From assembly GCA_004794785.1 (NCBI GenBank), contig SJOL01009693.1:324413-388412 (forward strand): a stretch of 64,000 nucleotides of DNA, written 5' to 3'. The translations under genes were made by a program, and so were the position numbers. The notes under the pieces are model-generated. The model had not been told where the DNA came from. It did no database searches and was given only the letters and a program-made list of their open reading frames with translations. The first letter of the stretch is position 1; each line of letters opens with the position of its first letter. This document shows positions 36,301-50,639 of the stretch, piece by piece. This DNA comes from Opisthorchis felineus. Its lineage: Eukaryota; Platyhelminthes; Trematoda; Opisthorchiida; Opisthorchiidae.

Positions 36301-39300
36301 ATGGGGAGTCGATGCCAGCATACCGATCAACACTGACACAGTGTAATTACATCCTAAGAAAACAAAGCTAACATGAAAGTGAAATCCGCTTTGCCGCAGA
36401 TGTGACTGACAGAAGTACATATTGATCGGTGTGTTTGAAAACGCTTATTGTTTGTGTGAACCGACAACGTTTTGTTGATTTGGAATACCGGACAACAAGA
36501 GGCCTAGCCTATCCGATCTCGTATTCCAGTTTGATTGGTAAAACATTTAGTGGAATTAATTTTTCGAACTATGTAGATCACATTTCTGAGTTGTTGGGTA
36601 AACTGACGGGTGTCCAGCTAAAGTACAGGGTGTTGTGAAATGTCCTGTGTTTGAAAATGTCAGGGTTATCTTTTTTTCATGAAGAGTACTATGGTGTAGA
36701 AGCTGCTGTTCGAGGGGTCCACCAGAAGAGAGTGTATATTTGTTCGAAGGCTTATTCGAAGTTGTGCAAATTGCCCGGTACTAAAAATAGCTTTCTGCGT
36801 ACATTTTTGTCCGTAGTCTCATCGTTTTATAAACTCGATGCAAAAAATGCGCGTTACTTTTTTTTGCTGAGTACACGCACATTTAGTAGTCAGAAGCACC
36901 ACTTATTCTGAGCAAAAGTAATCGCAGTCTAGTGATGGCGATGATGAGTAGATACTCGTCTCTTCCTGCTGTGTATACAGCCCCGAGTCAGGCTCAAAGG
37001 GTTTTTGGGGATTGCCTGACTACCACACTGCTGGAATTAGCGCCCTCAGTTCATCCAATATTCTCAGGTGTGGGCACCAAAGTCAGGCATCCATAATGTA
37101 ATGAAGGAACGTGTCCTTTAGTTGGCTTCCCGACGAAGTTGAACGTTCTAACCTGCCTTGTCCAGAAACCATTGCCGAAATAGTCATTTTTTCATCCTAT
37201 GAGTTAGATATTACTTCTTTTGTGGTACTAAACAGGCTGCTTAATTTAATCGTTTCAGAAAGACGACAATTAGGAGCTGAATTCAGGAGCAAAAGTAGCA
37301 TGGGTCTCAAAGCAGAAAACGGGCGGTAAGGGAGAAGAGATCTTGCACTGTCAATTAATTACCTGGATCTATTCCTAGAAGGCGCTGATTCATGTTCAGG
37401 TGTAGGCCCAACGGGTTTGTCTTTGAATCAATTTGATCACATGTTAGGTTAGTGCGCTCTATATGTTGTACGATAACGTGCTTTTAATTCTCCTGGGCAT
37501 GGAAATGAAATCGGTTCAAATGACCGAAAATGAGTTTCACTGGGTCTAAGGAAAATCGACAACCAGGCGTTCAAGTGATTAGTAGCTCTTAGCAACTGCA
37601 TGATCAAATCATACCGTAAATTTAAAGAGCGATGTTGGACTGATCGGAGTTCATGTTGTAACCCGATTGTGTGAGGTAAGGACTGATTTGTTAATATGCG
37701 TCTGACCTTCATTGCGGTGGATGGTGAACAATCCTCATTCATCTAGAAATCGATGCAGCGTATGGATCAATGACGCGGTGAGAATACAAAACAAATCAAC
37801 ACTCATGCGGGAAACTAACAGTCTGACTTAAAATGAATGGCAAGATCATGTTAACCTCTCTGTTTTTACTGAAGCTTAAGGAATTTAGATCCATTTATCT
37901 GATGACCAGGATGGTACTCCACATCATACGCCGATTTTGTGGTCGTCACTGTGTTGCGCACAGGTTGCATCAGGTGGCCAATAGGTTGAGGTCAACAAAA
38001 GCATGTGATCTAGAAGCCATGTACAGTTTTTCTGCCCACCCACATACTGAACATTTTTGAACAACTTGGATCAAGTAAAGATTCGTAGTTTCAGGTTGTC
38101 ACGCGACCACATGCAGAGTTCCTTTTCCTGGATGGTTATAAGGTACCCCTTGAGGTGTGCACAATCAAACATGCTGTCAGCGCTCGATGACGTCTACTGC
38201 GCTCCTAGTTCTCATACTGACCTCTGGCTCTGCAAACTGTCTTCGACGAAGGTTCTATTTATTCTCCGCAGATCTTCCTTAAAGTACCATTTCACATCCT
38301 CCCGGATTTCCCTCTAATGCTGTACAAATTTGTGTGTTGTTCGTTCCATCGTTGTTTAAATTCTAGACATGTGGATTCTGCCGGCTGTGGTGCAGTTGTC
38401 CTTACCCGAATGTAGAGTGGAGACGAGACACGCTGATGAATGTCTGGCTTCTAATGCATAACAGTTAGAAGTGATTACACGAAAAAGCCCTCTGGCTAGT
38501 TAACACTCACCAGTTAACCGAAAGTTGAATAGACTTATTGTTTCGATAATAAAACAGTCAGTCGATAGGAGGTATACGATGGCTATGTTGACGATCACCG
38601 CGAAACTTATGAACATTGAGCCACATCTAGAAAGTATGCTCAGTTATCAACTGTCTTTGATGCTACTTAAAATAGCTATAAGCGACTACCCGTTTTAACT
38701 ATCCTTCCGAGCTAGTTACGAGAACCTCTCTAATAAGGTCGGATTTGCACGTATGTTTCATGCGTATATGGTTTGGATTCGACACTAATATGTGGTAAAA
38801 TCGGGCATAATTTGAAATGAATGAGCATCTTACCAAAACAGTGTCTAACAGAGCTACATTTGTCCGATTAAAAAAAATGTATGTCGATCCACTAAGGATT
38901 TGGTTAGGCACGAATTGGATCCTTAGTTTTAGCAGGCTTTACATTATTGTCGCAGGCCATATAGACACTGCCCCATATGAATGAAGGCCAAGCTTTCTAT
39001 TTTCTGCTTCGGCGGACATGAATCAGCCTCACGTTACCTTATTTCATCGACAAAATTGACGTAACTTCCAATCGTCGATTGGTAACACCTCAAGCCACTC
39101 CCAAGGCTCCAGTATTCGAAGAGAAACAACAAAAGCCGTTCACTTTTGGCATGCACATGAAGTCAGGGTTGCAACTCCCCGCGAGGACTTCAATATAGGC
39201 CTACTGGTTTAACTCCATTAATTACTCCACTGAAATTGTCTTGCTCAAAGTCTGGTAGTTTTCGAAAATACAGCTTGTGTCCATCCTACGTTTCGATAGA

Positions 39301-41095
39301 TCTTTCGAACCTAGGTTATTATGCACTTTCCTACCACGTCTCCTAGTTGAGCTACTTCACCTCACTTCGTCACGAAGTAGCATGACATCTAGCAAGCACA
39401 ATATAGGTTAAAATGTATCCGTGTGAGTTATTAAGTTTGAAGACCATATTTATTGTTCCTTAAGCAATGGTGCAGACGGACTTTGGAAGTCTAGTTATCT
39501 TAACTAGTTCGGTTGCTGAATTGATCCGCTGAAGCTTAAATGCCCTAAGCCAGGCTTTATCCTCTTGAACTTCGAGTTCCCAAGGCAATATGCTGCCGGA
39601 CTGTTTTACATGAATAGTCTTTCACTGTAACTGTTATAGGCTTACCGTTTGCGACGGGTACACATGCACTCAATCCTCACTGGCTCACTTCAGCAGCAGT
39701 TCAAATGAGAACAAGCAAGGTAACATCGTGCAAGACGATCGATCGAAGCATACGACGTTCAATGTATTTTATAAGCCTTAATTTACAAGTACTGAATGCC
39801 CGTCAGACAGGTCTCAGTGAAGCACTTAAAAGGAACTAACGAATGGAGATACATCCACTTCCTCGCAGGATTGTAAAACACTCTGTCATGCATTCAATTC
39901 CTGAATGACCTATGGTCAGGTTTTGAAGAAGTTTTCATTACTGGGCAAAAAATGTATACTGACCTCTCAAACAATGATATGCACAGAGGTGTTTTCAAAG
40001 CAGAAACAATAATTGAAACACTTTGTTGCCTTGCTTGACCCTCCCCCTTCTCGCAGCGTATCCTCCAGCCTCGACCATGTCGCACCAACCAATGTGTACT
40101 TTCAAATGAGACCACGACAAATTGGGTCTTATTAATGCTTCAGTGGTTTCTCTCACTGCGAACCTGGCCTTTGGATCAGAGAAATGCAGTATATTTTTTC
40201 TTTCACTGGCCCTCAAAAATGTGACCAAGCGGATCAACACCCAAATTAGGTCGAACTGCCTTCTGAAATCATGTGCATTTTGGTGGTCTGAACATCGTAA
40301 CGTAAACTATATAAACTTTGTTTAATCAAGCACCTTATTCCACAGCAAAGTGTGCTTTGCACTATGTCACATCCACCTGTTCATTCCACTCGAGTAAACC
40401 GTGCGGCTAACTATAATTGCGCTTTGCGGAAGCTACAAGTTAGTAGTGCCAACGGGGTTGTAAAGCTCGTTTGCATGAAAGAAGGTAATCCGATAGTGGA
40501 CGTTATCTAATAGGACAGTGTTACGACAGCTCCTGACCACATATTCTTTCTAATCATAATATGAGAAGCATATGTAAGCTTCATTTGAATATCAGTCTGC
40601 AGTGGCCTACATGTACCACGTCGGACAACCAAACTAGACCACCTCGAAATCAAATTATTGTAGCAGTAACGCTCTGAACTGCGGTAGACATATTTATTCA
40701 ACTCCTTACATTGTTTTTCCAGGTTGGTTGGTTGTTTAAACACTCAGGCTTCCCTCATGGTCTGTTACGAACCACACACCACGTCGAGTGGCTTTTGCGG
40801 AGGTTTTCATATTTATTAGTGCTTAAGTCTGGTAGATGTCAAATGACATTCATGACCAGTATTACTGATGCAGCACTGACCAGGAGTCGAGCGGGCAAAA
40901 ACGGATCGGCTGCACTGCAACCCGTGTGACAAGTAAGCAATGAGTCGTAAGCTGCTGCTCAGTTTTTTAAGAGACATGGTTGGGTCCAGAAAGCCCAGCT
41001 ACACAAAGACTTTTGCTTTTATTGGCATTCATCGGGTTAACCGAGGCACAAAGTATTCTGACAATTAATCAGTAGTCGGGTGAGTAGATGGGACA
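33385..41095. other. Long stretch without supported gene or repeat
   Basis: This is the longest quiet part of the window, about 7.7 kb. The frame at 36013-36420 minus (135 codons) is not protein-like by motif. It may be intron or intergenic DNA. Confidence 0.5.
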
Positions 41096-41300
41096 CACTA
41101 CTCATGCGGTTGCTGAAAACTCTTCGACGGCCCACAACCAGTTTCTCTCTTCTTGGTGGCGCTGGTCAGATAGTTGCACTTCCCGAGTTTTCGTCAGCCC
41201 TGTGTTGTTCTTGAACCCATGTTGACTGCAGTTAGCGAAGTGCATCCACTTGCGCACTAATTTGGTTTAGGCAGGAGACTCAGATGGATCCGACTGAATC
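41096..41300 (-). repeat. Family A repeat copy, degraded
   Basis: CACTACTCATGCGGTTGCTG and the TCTTCGACGG segment match the family, but the hammerhead core is mutated beyond use. Its far part (CACTAATTTGGTTTAGGCAG) is the inverted orientation of the right module of the 53.1-kb copy, as expected for a family with internal inverted repeats. Confidence 0.6.
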
Positions 41301-44300
41301 AGCTGTTTCGATTCGGCTCAAACCATTTACCTGCGTGGTACTCAGTTCCTGTCGGATCCCGGTAACGCGCTTCTTGAGCGGAATGTTATGAGGTCATCAT
41401 AAGTTAAATTAACTTTATATACCACATCGAAATTCAACAGTGAGATATGGAAAATGTAGATGGTCTTGGTCAAGTCATTTTCTTTCCTTGACCAGTGACT
41501 GCCGGTGACTGCGCGGCATTTGAAAAAAAAACTGAAAACCAGTGAGGAAAAAAAAACAAATCAGTTCCAGAACAGTCCTTGATATTTCAAGCAGAGACAA
41601 AGCTCAAGCAAATCGCGGCTAGCCTGCAGTAGCCAAAACGAGTGTTATCGCAGATTCACCTCTAACTAACTTCAGGCCTTGCGAACCGCCTGTGAATGCT
41701 CGAACGGTGGGCTGGAATGGTCTCAGGTAGGTTTCCTACTGATTTACACGTCTCCCCAACTCGTAATTGGAAATAATTTGAAGCTTGTCACATGTGATCT
41801 CTCTTTCCTTTTTGAAAAACAGAAGTAAAAGCAAAGCTTGAAACGCCTGGTAGTTGCCAGTTTGAAAAATATGTTTTGCCCTGGTAAGGCCAATGTGTTA
41901 GACACCTGTTTGTCTCCCTCCAGCCCTGACTTTAAGTACGTTACCGATTTCGCTTAGTTTGATAGGGACTGTCACCAATAACATTAGTGGCTCATCACTA
42001 TCCTTATCTGAAAGACTGCTTTCGCTTACAATTTGTTGTTATCTTTTAATCTGATCCCTACCTCGAAACAGCCTTGCAACACACCTGCCTGCACTGCAAA
42101 TGCCAACTTGCTCAACTAGCACGGGCCTCATCGAATGAACGGTGGTCAGCTTGGCACGAAGTCGAGTTCTGATTGGCCAACAATGTGTGACCAACAGCTA
42201 ATCACATTTTAGTGTCCGCCTGTTGCCACTCTAATGATGCACCCAGAAAGTAAATGTCTGTTTCTGTTGCCGCTACGCTTGTACAGTTTTTGAGTTGTTT
42301 GGGTACTGAATAGAGTTGGTGTCTTTGGTGGGTGTTTCGTTGAAATCGACAGCTAAAGTGATAAAACCGACCACTGAGCTGAGGCATTGACATATTTTCA
42401 ACACGAAATACTGTAACTTACAGAAATGAGGCCTTTTCAGACTCAGCACACAAACATCATTCGTGAAGCCTCCTCCAGACTTGTCTTGTTGACAATCTTG
42501 AAATGAAAAGCCAATGAAAGCTAAATGAAAGCCAAAAGCACATTGCTCAATTAAACGTTGCCAAGAGCATATGCAAATCTAACCAACTAATCTACACGGA
42601 AATCTTCAAAATGTGCTACAAAGTACATCCTGGGACATGATGTCGGTCAGTCTACATTCTCATTCATAGAAGTTCAAATTATAGACATTTAAACAAAGCT
42701 TCAAACCTCTAGAAAAATTTCCCTGGAGTAGCAGAAATCACTCACACTTGATACTAACGCACGGATCACATTAATCATTTGACGATTCATCTCTAGAGCA
42801 ACCGCGTAGTCGAAAATGGTCGCAAGTACATGATGAAAAACCACAATTTTTACTATTTTGCCGGTGCTATACTATCATCCGAATGGCCTAGTAACCAAGA
42901 TTGTTTTTACCCTTGCGACGAAAACTGATACCTATCGGGCGTTCAATTCAGGCATGGTACCGTCCTCTAAATAAGAGGGAATGGACAACCATGCGGGCGA
43001 TTCCGACCATAAGACTGTCTGTAAGGCCTTCCATGCTGAAGTCTGTTGCTGATTTCCCGTGGTTGGAATGTATTCATTTTGAAATTTATGCTTTGAGTTA
43101 CGCGGTTTCCGTGTGCTTTGAGCGCAAACTCACTCATGGGGTTGACCTTACAAGCTCAGGTAGTTGCAGGTACTACCGTTTACAGCAAATAGTCTGATCT
43201 CTCTTTCTTTGCCCGAGACTACTAAGAACCGATGCCTTGCAAAGAGGCCTAAAGTTGTGTCGGTTACTAATCCGACAACGTTAGTGGCTCACGGGATACG
43301 ATCAGAAAGAACCGGCTGCGACGCCATATATGACAACCATTTAGCAGGTAACGGTTGTAGAACACACATTTCATCGATGAAGTCTTCGTTTTCCCGTAAA
43401 TTGTTGATAGTGATTAGTTCCTGAAGAAAAAAGTATGGCCTTTGGAAGAACGTTTGCGCGCAGTTGAACCGGAGGACATAAGCTGATAACTGAGAGAAGT
43501 ACACTTTATATGGAGTATCCTGTTACTATTTCTGTATGGGACGTACTTGGCGTTGTAGCACGCTTCTTGAAGTTCAGTTTTGTCTGAAAGAAATTACGAC
43601 ATTCATTGGTCTACAATACGCAAATGAATTTTATGGTAAGCTTCACTTTGTGGAAGATGCGTTGGAGACGAGCCTGCTTCAGGGACAAAACGACAAAAGG
43701 TCGATGTGAGCCTTCAGAAGACACCCAGGTTTTTATTACCCGGTAAGTGAACATGACGGGAAAATAACGGGCTTTGTAGCATGGAAGGCCTCCACAAGTG
43801 AAGTCCACGGTAAGTTATGCAGAACTACAAGCCGGATCATTCTGTTACGGTTGACAGATGGTCAGAAAGCCTAACAAACACGCAAGGATTTTTAAATGCC
43901 AGCTGACAATGAAACGCTTTACGAATTCTCTCTTAACTTGGACCCATTGAAATAGAATAAAATGACTGGAGGATATTGGTCGAAGATGTGATTTGTCAGA
44001 TGGTACAGTCCTCGCTAGCTGAGAAAAGCTTAACCAGGCTGTTTTCTAAAGTTAGTTCGCAGCAAAGTTCAGATGCAGGTGAGCACTTGAGCCCAACATC
44101 TCTGGGGACAGAAAAGGGTAGTTGAAGCTACCCTCAGTAGAACGTTCATAGCACCAGCACGAGAAAGGTCCGGTAGTGGTTGAATTCATTGTAGGGTTGC
44201 TGGCATGCATATCTGGTTTCTGATAGGGCCCAGCGCAATATCGTGCTCACTTACTTGGCACAAAAAACTAATGATTCGACACTACCCATAAGGTAGATGA

Positions 44301-45836
44301 AAACCTCTTGATGGCTTATCGGTTTACCTCCTCTGGAGACTCATCATGTGAGCAAATGCCCTGATTTTGCGTCAGTCTCCTCGCTCAATTGATCGGGACA
44401 TGTGTGAAGTTAAACATCCAACTTTGTGCAGCGAGCTGCGATATCCAAAATAACGCTGTAACTGAAAAATGGTGCGCTTTTTTCGGAACACTCGGCCGAA
44501 CAATACCATTCATCCTGTTTTCACATTCCCACATAGCAAATAAGTGAGTTACTCCACTCGTGTTGCCTAGCTGTGGTTGCAGAGAGGTAACACTGTACCC
44601 TTGCGAAGTAGATTTTCTACTTTAATGAATTTGAAAATAGCTCTGAATTTTCCCAAGAATCTAGTTCGTCATTTAGGAGAAGTTTTCTTTCCATTAAGGG
44701 AAACTACTCACAAGGTCGCTTAAAACTCTTCGACAGCCAACGACCGGTTTCGCCCTTGTTGGGGCCCATCAGGTAGGTACGGTCCCCTAGCTTTCGTCAA
44801 ACTTGTGTTCTACTTGAACCAAAATATCATAAACGAGAGATTCACTTGAGTCTTCCATGAAAACCAAATTGGAAGTTTTCTTTGTTTACAGTCGCAGAGA
44901 CGCGTTGTCAAAACCGACCGCACAGTATTCGAGTCACAGTGGATTTGTTGGTCGTTCTGATGTTAACCTTACTATCAGGATCTCATTCGATCACCACTTC
45001 ACCCTCGTTTAATTCGCTCTAGTCATGTCAAGTCCCCCTTTATAATGAAAACAGCGGATTGCTGCGTTTGTTGACGTTCCTTGACGGTCCTTGTTGACGT
45101 TCCTCGCTCATGAACGACTCCGTGTTTTAAAAGAGATCTGGCTGTAACGCTGTCGAATATAGAAGGTAAGGTTTAAGAATATCCTGCCTCCCCCCTCTCA
45201 TTGTTGAACTTTGGACTTCCAATAGCTTGCTGTACGTCCAGTCACCAGTCACAACTTTGCGGTCGATTACAGTGTATGAAGTGGCATCATCCCGCAGAAC
45301 TTGTCTTCTGACATCGTTAATCGCCGAGTTTGTTGAAGCGCCACCTCGTTGAAGATATACTTCCAAAATTTGTTTCGAAGGAAGGCAAACTTGACTTCAT
45401 CATTAAACTCAAGTACGATTGCAGGTGATCCATTTCTGACGTGTTGGCATGATTTTTATGAAAAGATAAAACCACCGCTTAACTGGAAAAAATTGAAATG
45501 ATCTGAATATACTTGAAACTCTATCCAGGAACACTGTATTTTTAGAACATAATAGCCCATGTCACTATCCCCGGACGGGTTCTTACGAGGCAGTATACCG
45601 AGACAAGGTTTCGCTGCAACAGACTTTTCCGAAATACTTCTTCGAGGTTTTTCATTTTTCGTTTATTATCCAAGTCCCAGAGAATCAGCATGATGTACGC
45701 TTGCAATATTATCATTCGCTTTTGAGGAATGAATTTACATGCCGGACAAGAAGTAACCGCCCTTAGAAGATCATGTGAAAACCCTGAGAAATGGTTTCCA
45801 TCTAAGGCAGTCATTCGATCGTTTCATATTTCGTAC
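41301..45836. other. Noncoding DNA around a family A copy
   Basis: Two A-runs lie near 41523-41560. TTGTTGACGTTCCT occurs twice within about 45 bp near 45068-45105. Nothing coding was supported. Confidence 0.5.
44703..44880 (-). repeat. Family A repeat copy
   Basis: This copy starts CTACTCACAAGGTCGC, with CGCCCTTGTTGGGGC as stem II on the plus strand. The core reads CTGATGG instead of CTGATGA, while the GTC triplet is kept. The inverted module is shortened. Confidence 0.68.
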
Positions 45837-45961
45837 CTCAGGTTTTGTCGCGGCACATTCTCGTAGACTTTGTTTCGCGCCAGCTTGATGCTGTCATCCG
45901 TGTGCTTCCAATTCAACACGTCAGTCAACCCCCAGCTTTTTCGACGTTGAGATTCTGACAT
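45837..45961 (-). CDS. Candidate first coding exon of an unidentified gene
   Basis: From an ATG at 45959-45961 on the minus strand there are 41 open codons and two extra bases before a donor (CCTGAG, then GTACGA). The peptide is strikingly protein-like: MSESQRRKSWGLTDVLNWKH, then TDDSIKLARNKVYENVPRQN. It is hydrophilic, with no membrane segment. In genomic reading the frame stops five codons after the donor, so splicing is needed for it to be part of a gene. I could not find the next exon or name the protein. The composition is the only strong support. Confidence 0.33.
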
Positions 45962-48900
45962 TACATCAGCCCTCGATAAGGTTGTTCATCCTAGTTAATT
46001 CAATACGCAGCTACCATAAAATAAAATGGTGACGGACTATCATTTTCCGTTAGATTAACTGATAAGTAAGTTACAAGATCAACTTGCTTATGACGTCCTT
46101 GATGCAATCTGTGTGTTATCAAAATACTGCAGGCAGGGTTTAAATTCCTGGGGAAATTGTATGTTCCTATACACGGTTTTTCAAAACCTTTCATGACATC
46201 GGGCAGATGCCCAAAAGCAAATGCTATATGCTTTCGCCGCTAAGGCATCGTCGGCCTCATTAGAAGTACAAATTTGAATATTTGGACCTCTTCCAAAGGC
46301 ACTGTGTAGGACGCAAGTAACAGTCGATCGTACGCTCGCACGGGAATCGGTGACATAACGCATGAGTGGATGGTAGCCCAAAGTCTGCCGTAATGTTTTG
46401 TGGATCCATTTGGGGCTTAGCGCCTTTCCAACGCTAACTAGATATACTCTGTGTTGCCTGTCATTTGTTAACCATGATCACGTATGTCACAGAAGGACGT
46501 TTGGCTGCAGGCATATGGAATAAGGACAGCTGGTGTACCACAGCGTTCTCAGGAAAGCTGAGCCAATGATATGGAACATCTTGTGTGCTCATACTAAGCA
46601 GGCTACCCTCTGCTTGTCAGCTGTCAAAGAATGAAAATTTTGTACCACATCGATGGATCGGGTTATAACAACTGGAAACACTAACTCAACCACACTAGCT
46701 GAGTTACGTAGTGCAGCAGTTTTTCACTTAACTTGGTGGTATACTAATCGATGGAGGTTCTCTTACTTCTGCCTAAGACATTCTGATATACATTTTGTAA
46801 CACCGTTAGAAACCAGTTCTACAGACTCCACAAAACTGTGACAAACGGCAGGGTACAACATGAAACAAGTGTGCTAAAGGATACTTTGCTTGAAAATGGT
46901 TACCCAATGGGGTTAATTGCATGGTCCTCGAAATCGAAAGAAGCACGTGATTTTGCTTTGACCGACTGTCAGTTCAGCATTGCCTATAATTTTAGGTTAA
47001 GTTAATCCATCCCTCACCAAAGGTTGGTTATGTGTACCACAGAAAAGACCATTTACCGATGTACAGCAGAGGTCTGTTAACAGAACCGCTCGCTTCCGAA
47101 CATAACACAACAAACATTTCGTGCCTCTAGTCAGTAAGCCAAATGCTGCTACAAAGCAAGAAGTATACGAAAGCGACTCAGTTTCCTCGGGTTTTTGCTT
47201 AATTTGAGGCTCAAGGTGAAACCACAATCCGACAGGAGCATGGAAACTCTGTTTTCTAACCAAAATCACATGATTATACACAAATTTTTGCAAACACTGA
47301 AGACCATTAAATGACACATTGTTCATCATCTTGGAAAATGCTGGACTACACAAGATTGTCTAAGTTTGCTAGTTTTAGTGGACCTTTGTTTCAGCTTCTT
47401 CTCCAAATTGGTGAGGAAGCTTTTCTCTGGAATAACCAGTTCCTTTGCGAGAAAGTTACATTCTCCCTTGTCAACTATGCACCATACCTGATAGTAGCTA
47501 CTAACTTACTTATCCACTTTGCTACGATGACAAACAGTTCCTCAGAGGTGCCATCAGTCATCAATGAATTAATCGATGACATCAGCTGTGTTCGGCCACG
47601 TGTCGAGTGTCACTTTTCCTGCGCTCTTCTGTTTTGCACTGGTGGAAGTAGGTTTACGTGGCTGCATCTGGCAAGCGAACTGAGGTCATAGTCACAGACG
47701 TAACTGAACACCACTCGTTCGGTGATTGTGTTGTTTAGGTTTGTGTTATGCTTTATGTGTAAACTGTTTCCTGTTAGAGTTGTGGGCGGTTTTTGATAGC
47801 GATTCTCGGGGAGCACGTAAGCAAAAACGAAGTCGCAAAACGATTCTTAGCTTCTTATTAGATGAAGGTTCCCTATAAATGGAGAATGCAGTATTCACAT
47901 ATTAAAAAACTGAAATTGTCGAAACAGATTCTTTTTTCTTCAGGATACTGTCTCGAGACAGTTTATCAGTTTGGTTATATCTGTGATTTCATTTAGACCG
48001 GTAGGACGACAAACCATCCTGGAACACTAACACCTGGCTTAGGGACCAGTGTTTTCGAATTTAGATACTAGTAACGATGTTTCCATAACTCACTGATAAT
48101 CGGCCGATGCGTCGGTATTGGCTGCTTCAATTCGATCGAATAGCCGATACGCTGATCCCAGGAAAGAAATGAGTAGGTGCACCGACAATTCAAAATACAG
48201 CGACAGACCCGGCAACCAGAAGGATGGAGGTGATAGCGTGAGAGAATTTGGAATACGTCTATCTCTCGTCTGTACGCGATGTAATCAGTGTGCCTCATAA
48301 CATTTGTGCTCTACATCAGAAGCAGTCATCTACTCAGTGCATTCAGTCATCTCTGCACTTGACCGACATGCCACTCCCGTTTACCAATCCTTGATTGTAC
48401 CGAGGACTTCGGTGTTGTTGTTAGAGGGCTTCTGCTCCAGAGAGTTGCATGAGAAGGTGTTGACCTTTTCCTGGCCCCTTCTAGTCAATAATATTTTACC
48501 GGCCATGGTCAGTTCACTTACCTTATTGGTTATTGTTTTCTCTGCTCCCGACTCACTCAGGGCCTCCCTGGATGTATTGTTATTTTTTGCGTTCTCAAAT
48601 GTATAGGTGGAATACGAATATGTGCATGAAGTTGTGATTGGCTGCGATTATTTTACCTCTAAAGTGCCGTAGATTTATTGGGTGGACTTGAGGAACGGGA
48701 GTCCTCCAGTTTGATGAAGTCCACTTTTTATTCACACCAGGTAACGATGCGTGTCATCTACCACGGTCAATAGAGATTCACTCACTCAAACACAGCGTAG
48801 GATATCCACGCACTACTCTCTCCGGTATTCTCAGCTAGTCTGTACACAACCTATCTATTTTCATGGAACTCAAGTGTTTGTTTTGCTGTGCCCTTAGTTT

Positions 48901-49128
48901 TATCCTTATTCGTCTCTCTCTCTTCCTACATGTGTTCTACTCCACTGGACCTTCTGTTTGCCAATTTTCTATGGTGGCTGTATGGTGGTCACGTGTTTAA
49001 AACTTCTGCAAAAGCAATGGAATGGGATGACTAGAGTGGCCTTAATTATGTTACTAGTAAACATTCTGGAGCCCGACCATACTCCACAGCAGAAATCTTG
49101 AAGAACTCTAGACGTCTTTTTCATGAAG
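45962..49128. other. No supported gene
   Basis: A 126-codon frame at 47311-47691 and a hydrophobic frame at 48304-48606 (plus) lack recognisable motifs and clear splice sites. They are left uncalled. Confidence 0.45.
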
Positions 49129-49345
49129 AACACTACTTACAAGGTCACTGAAAACTCTTCCACAGAGCACGATAGGTTTCGCCCTTCTTGGGGCTCATCA
49201 GATAGGCGAATATCATCCAACTGAAACATGTGCAGCACACTCAGTTGAGAAATATCATAAACAAGGGATTCAGCTGACATTCGGGTGGGCTTCCCGTGAA
49301 AACGAAACTGATATGCAAATGAGCGTATTTGTCGAATCCCATACT
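49129..49345 (-). repeat. Family A repeat copy
   Basis: This copy has the same order as the one at 53.1 kb: CACTACTTACAAGGTC, the hammerhead-like module, then an ATATCATAAACAAGGGATTC segment and a TGCAAATGAGCGTATTT end. It is clearly homologous but diverged. Confidence 0.72.
49150..49208 (-). ncRNA. Hammerhead-like motif, cleavage site mutated
   Basis: CTGATGA (49195-49201), a perfect stem II (GCCC, loop CAAGAA, GGGC) and GAAA (49177-49180) are intact on the minus strand. The base expected as C of the cleavage triplet reads G (TGTGG in place of TGTCG), and stem III is damaged. The copy is probably inactive. Confidence 0.5.
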
Positions 49346-49515
49346 TCCTTCGTACCCGGCATCATCCAAAGCTCCACCAACGTGTCGTACAACTCTCCAG
49401 GTGAAGTATTAATTGACTAGAGCTATCAATTACCACAAGTATCCGACATCTGGCTTGTGGAACAGTCTCAAAAAAAGCCCACCTTATCTGAACACCCTCC
49501 ATGGATTCTATTATC

Positions 49516-49700
49516 TGGTTGTTGATCAGGTAGCTATTTATCTCTTCGCCGAGCTTGGTAATTGACTTGCAAACGTTTCGTCACCATACGAGGAGACCCA
49601 CCCAACTGCACTGATGATGTCTCCTCGTATGGTGGTGAACTGTTTGCAAGTCAGTTGCCAATCTAGGCGAACAGACAAACAGCAACCTGATCAACAACCA
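49516..49700. repeat. Palindrome made of two head-to-head family B repeats
   Basis: Arms 49516-49597 and 49619-49700 are 82 bp each, with a 21-bp loop (CCACCCAACTGCACTGATGAT). The left arm opens TGGTTGTTGATCAGG and the right arm closes CCTGATCAACAACCA. The inner ends ACCATACGAGGAGAC and GTCTCCTCGTATGGT are exact complements. The arms pair over most of their length with scattered mismatches. Family B units recur at 5.3, 16.5, 16.7 and 55 kb. Confidence 0.85.
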
Positions 49701-50639
49701 ATAAACTCCCTCGAGCTGCCAAAATTTCGATTCTATTATCTGTTGTTATCTTGTTTAAAATTTATTTATTTACAAATTCCACTGTAAGGGTGTAAACTGT
49801 GGACTAAAAATAACCCCTGTCAGGGTGCATAAACCTCTCTTGGCTCGACGGAAACGTGTATGTGGATAACTGCTGTCCGGATAAGGTCACTACAAAAGTT
49901 GCCTCACAGTCACGTGCTCAACATATCACCTGATCACCTATCCTAATACGCCGTCGTTGAATCGATTTTTATGTGGAGTAAATTTGCCCAAAGCAGCGTC
50001 ATCAATTCTACCGGTAGCGTGATGGACATAAACACGGCAATTCAAGTAAAAAGCTGCCTCAAACGACATTATTTAGCAAAGTTTCAGTGAGGCGGTTTAA
50101 AATCGGGGGTGAATTATTACAAAATGGTATAGAAAAAGATTTGTCTCCGTGTAGTTCTAAGTCAAATTTAATTATACTGAGATAAACGAGTCACCACTCC
50201 ATACACGTCATTCTCGAGGTCCGTGTTAGTCTGCGTGGAAATGGCTTCAGTTTCAGAGGAAATGGCCCTATAACGCAGTAGGTAAATGGTCCGTAGGACA
50301 AAACATGCTCGGTACTATGCAACCTTCATTACCACTGCATTAAAAGTAGTGCTTCCATGATGACCTCAGCTCGTCTTCCTGTCCGCTGCACAGGCACAGC
50401 ATCAGTGATCCTGTTGTGTGCGATATTGGAGCAAAAAATCAATACAAAGCAGTGTTTTACTTAATCCTGGAAGAACTGCACTGTTACCCTCGTACATTAT
50501 GTTGACTCTCAGGAAGGCAGATTCTCAACGTTTTCAGTATTTCTTTAACTAAAGAACTAGTTGAACTACACTGAAACGTGTCAACACGAGTCGGGTCATC
50601 TGAGATAATTCCTAGTAGGTGCTGAGGGGGGTTCAGGTT

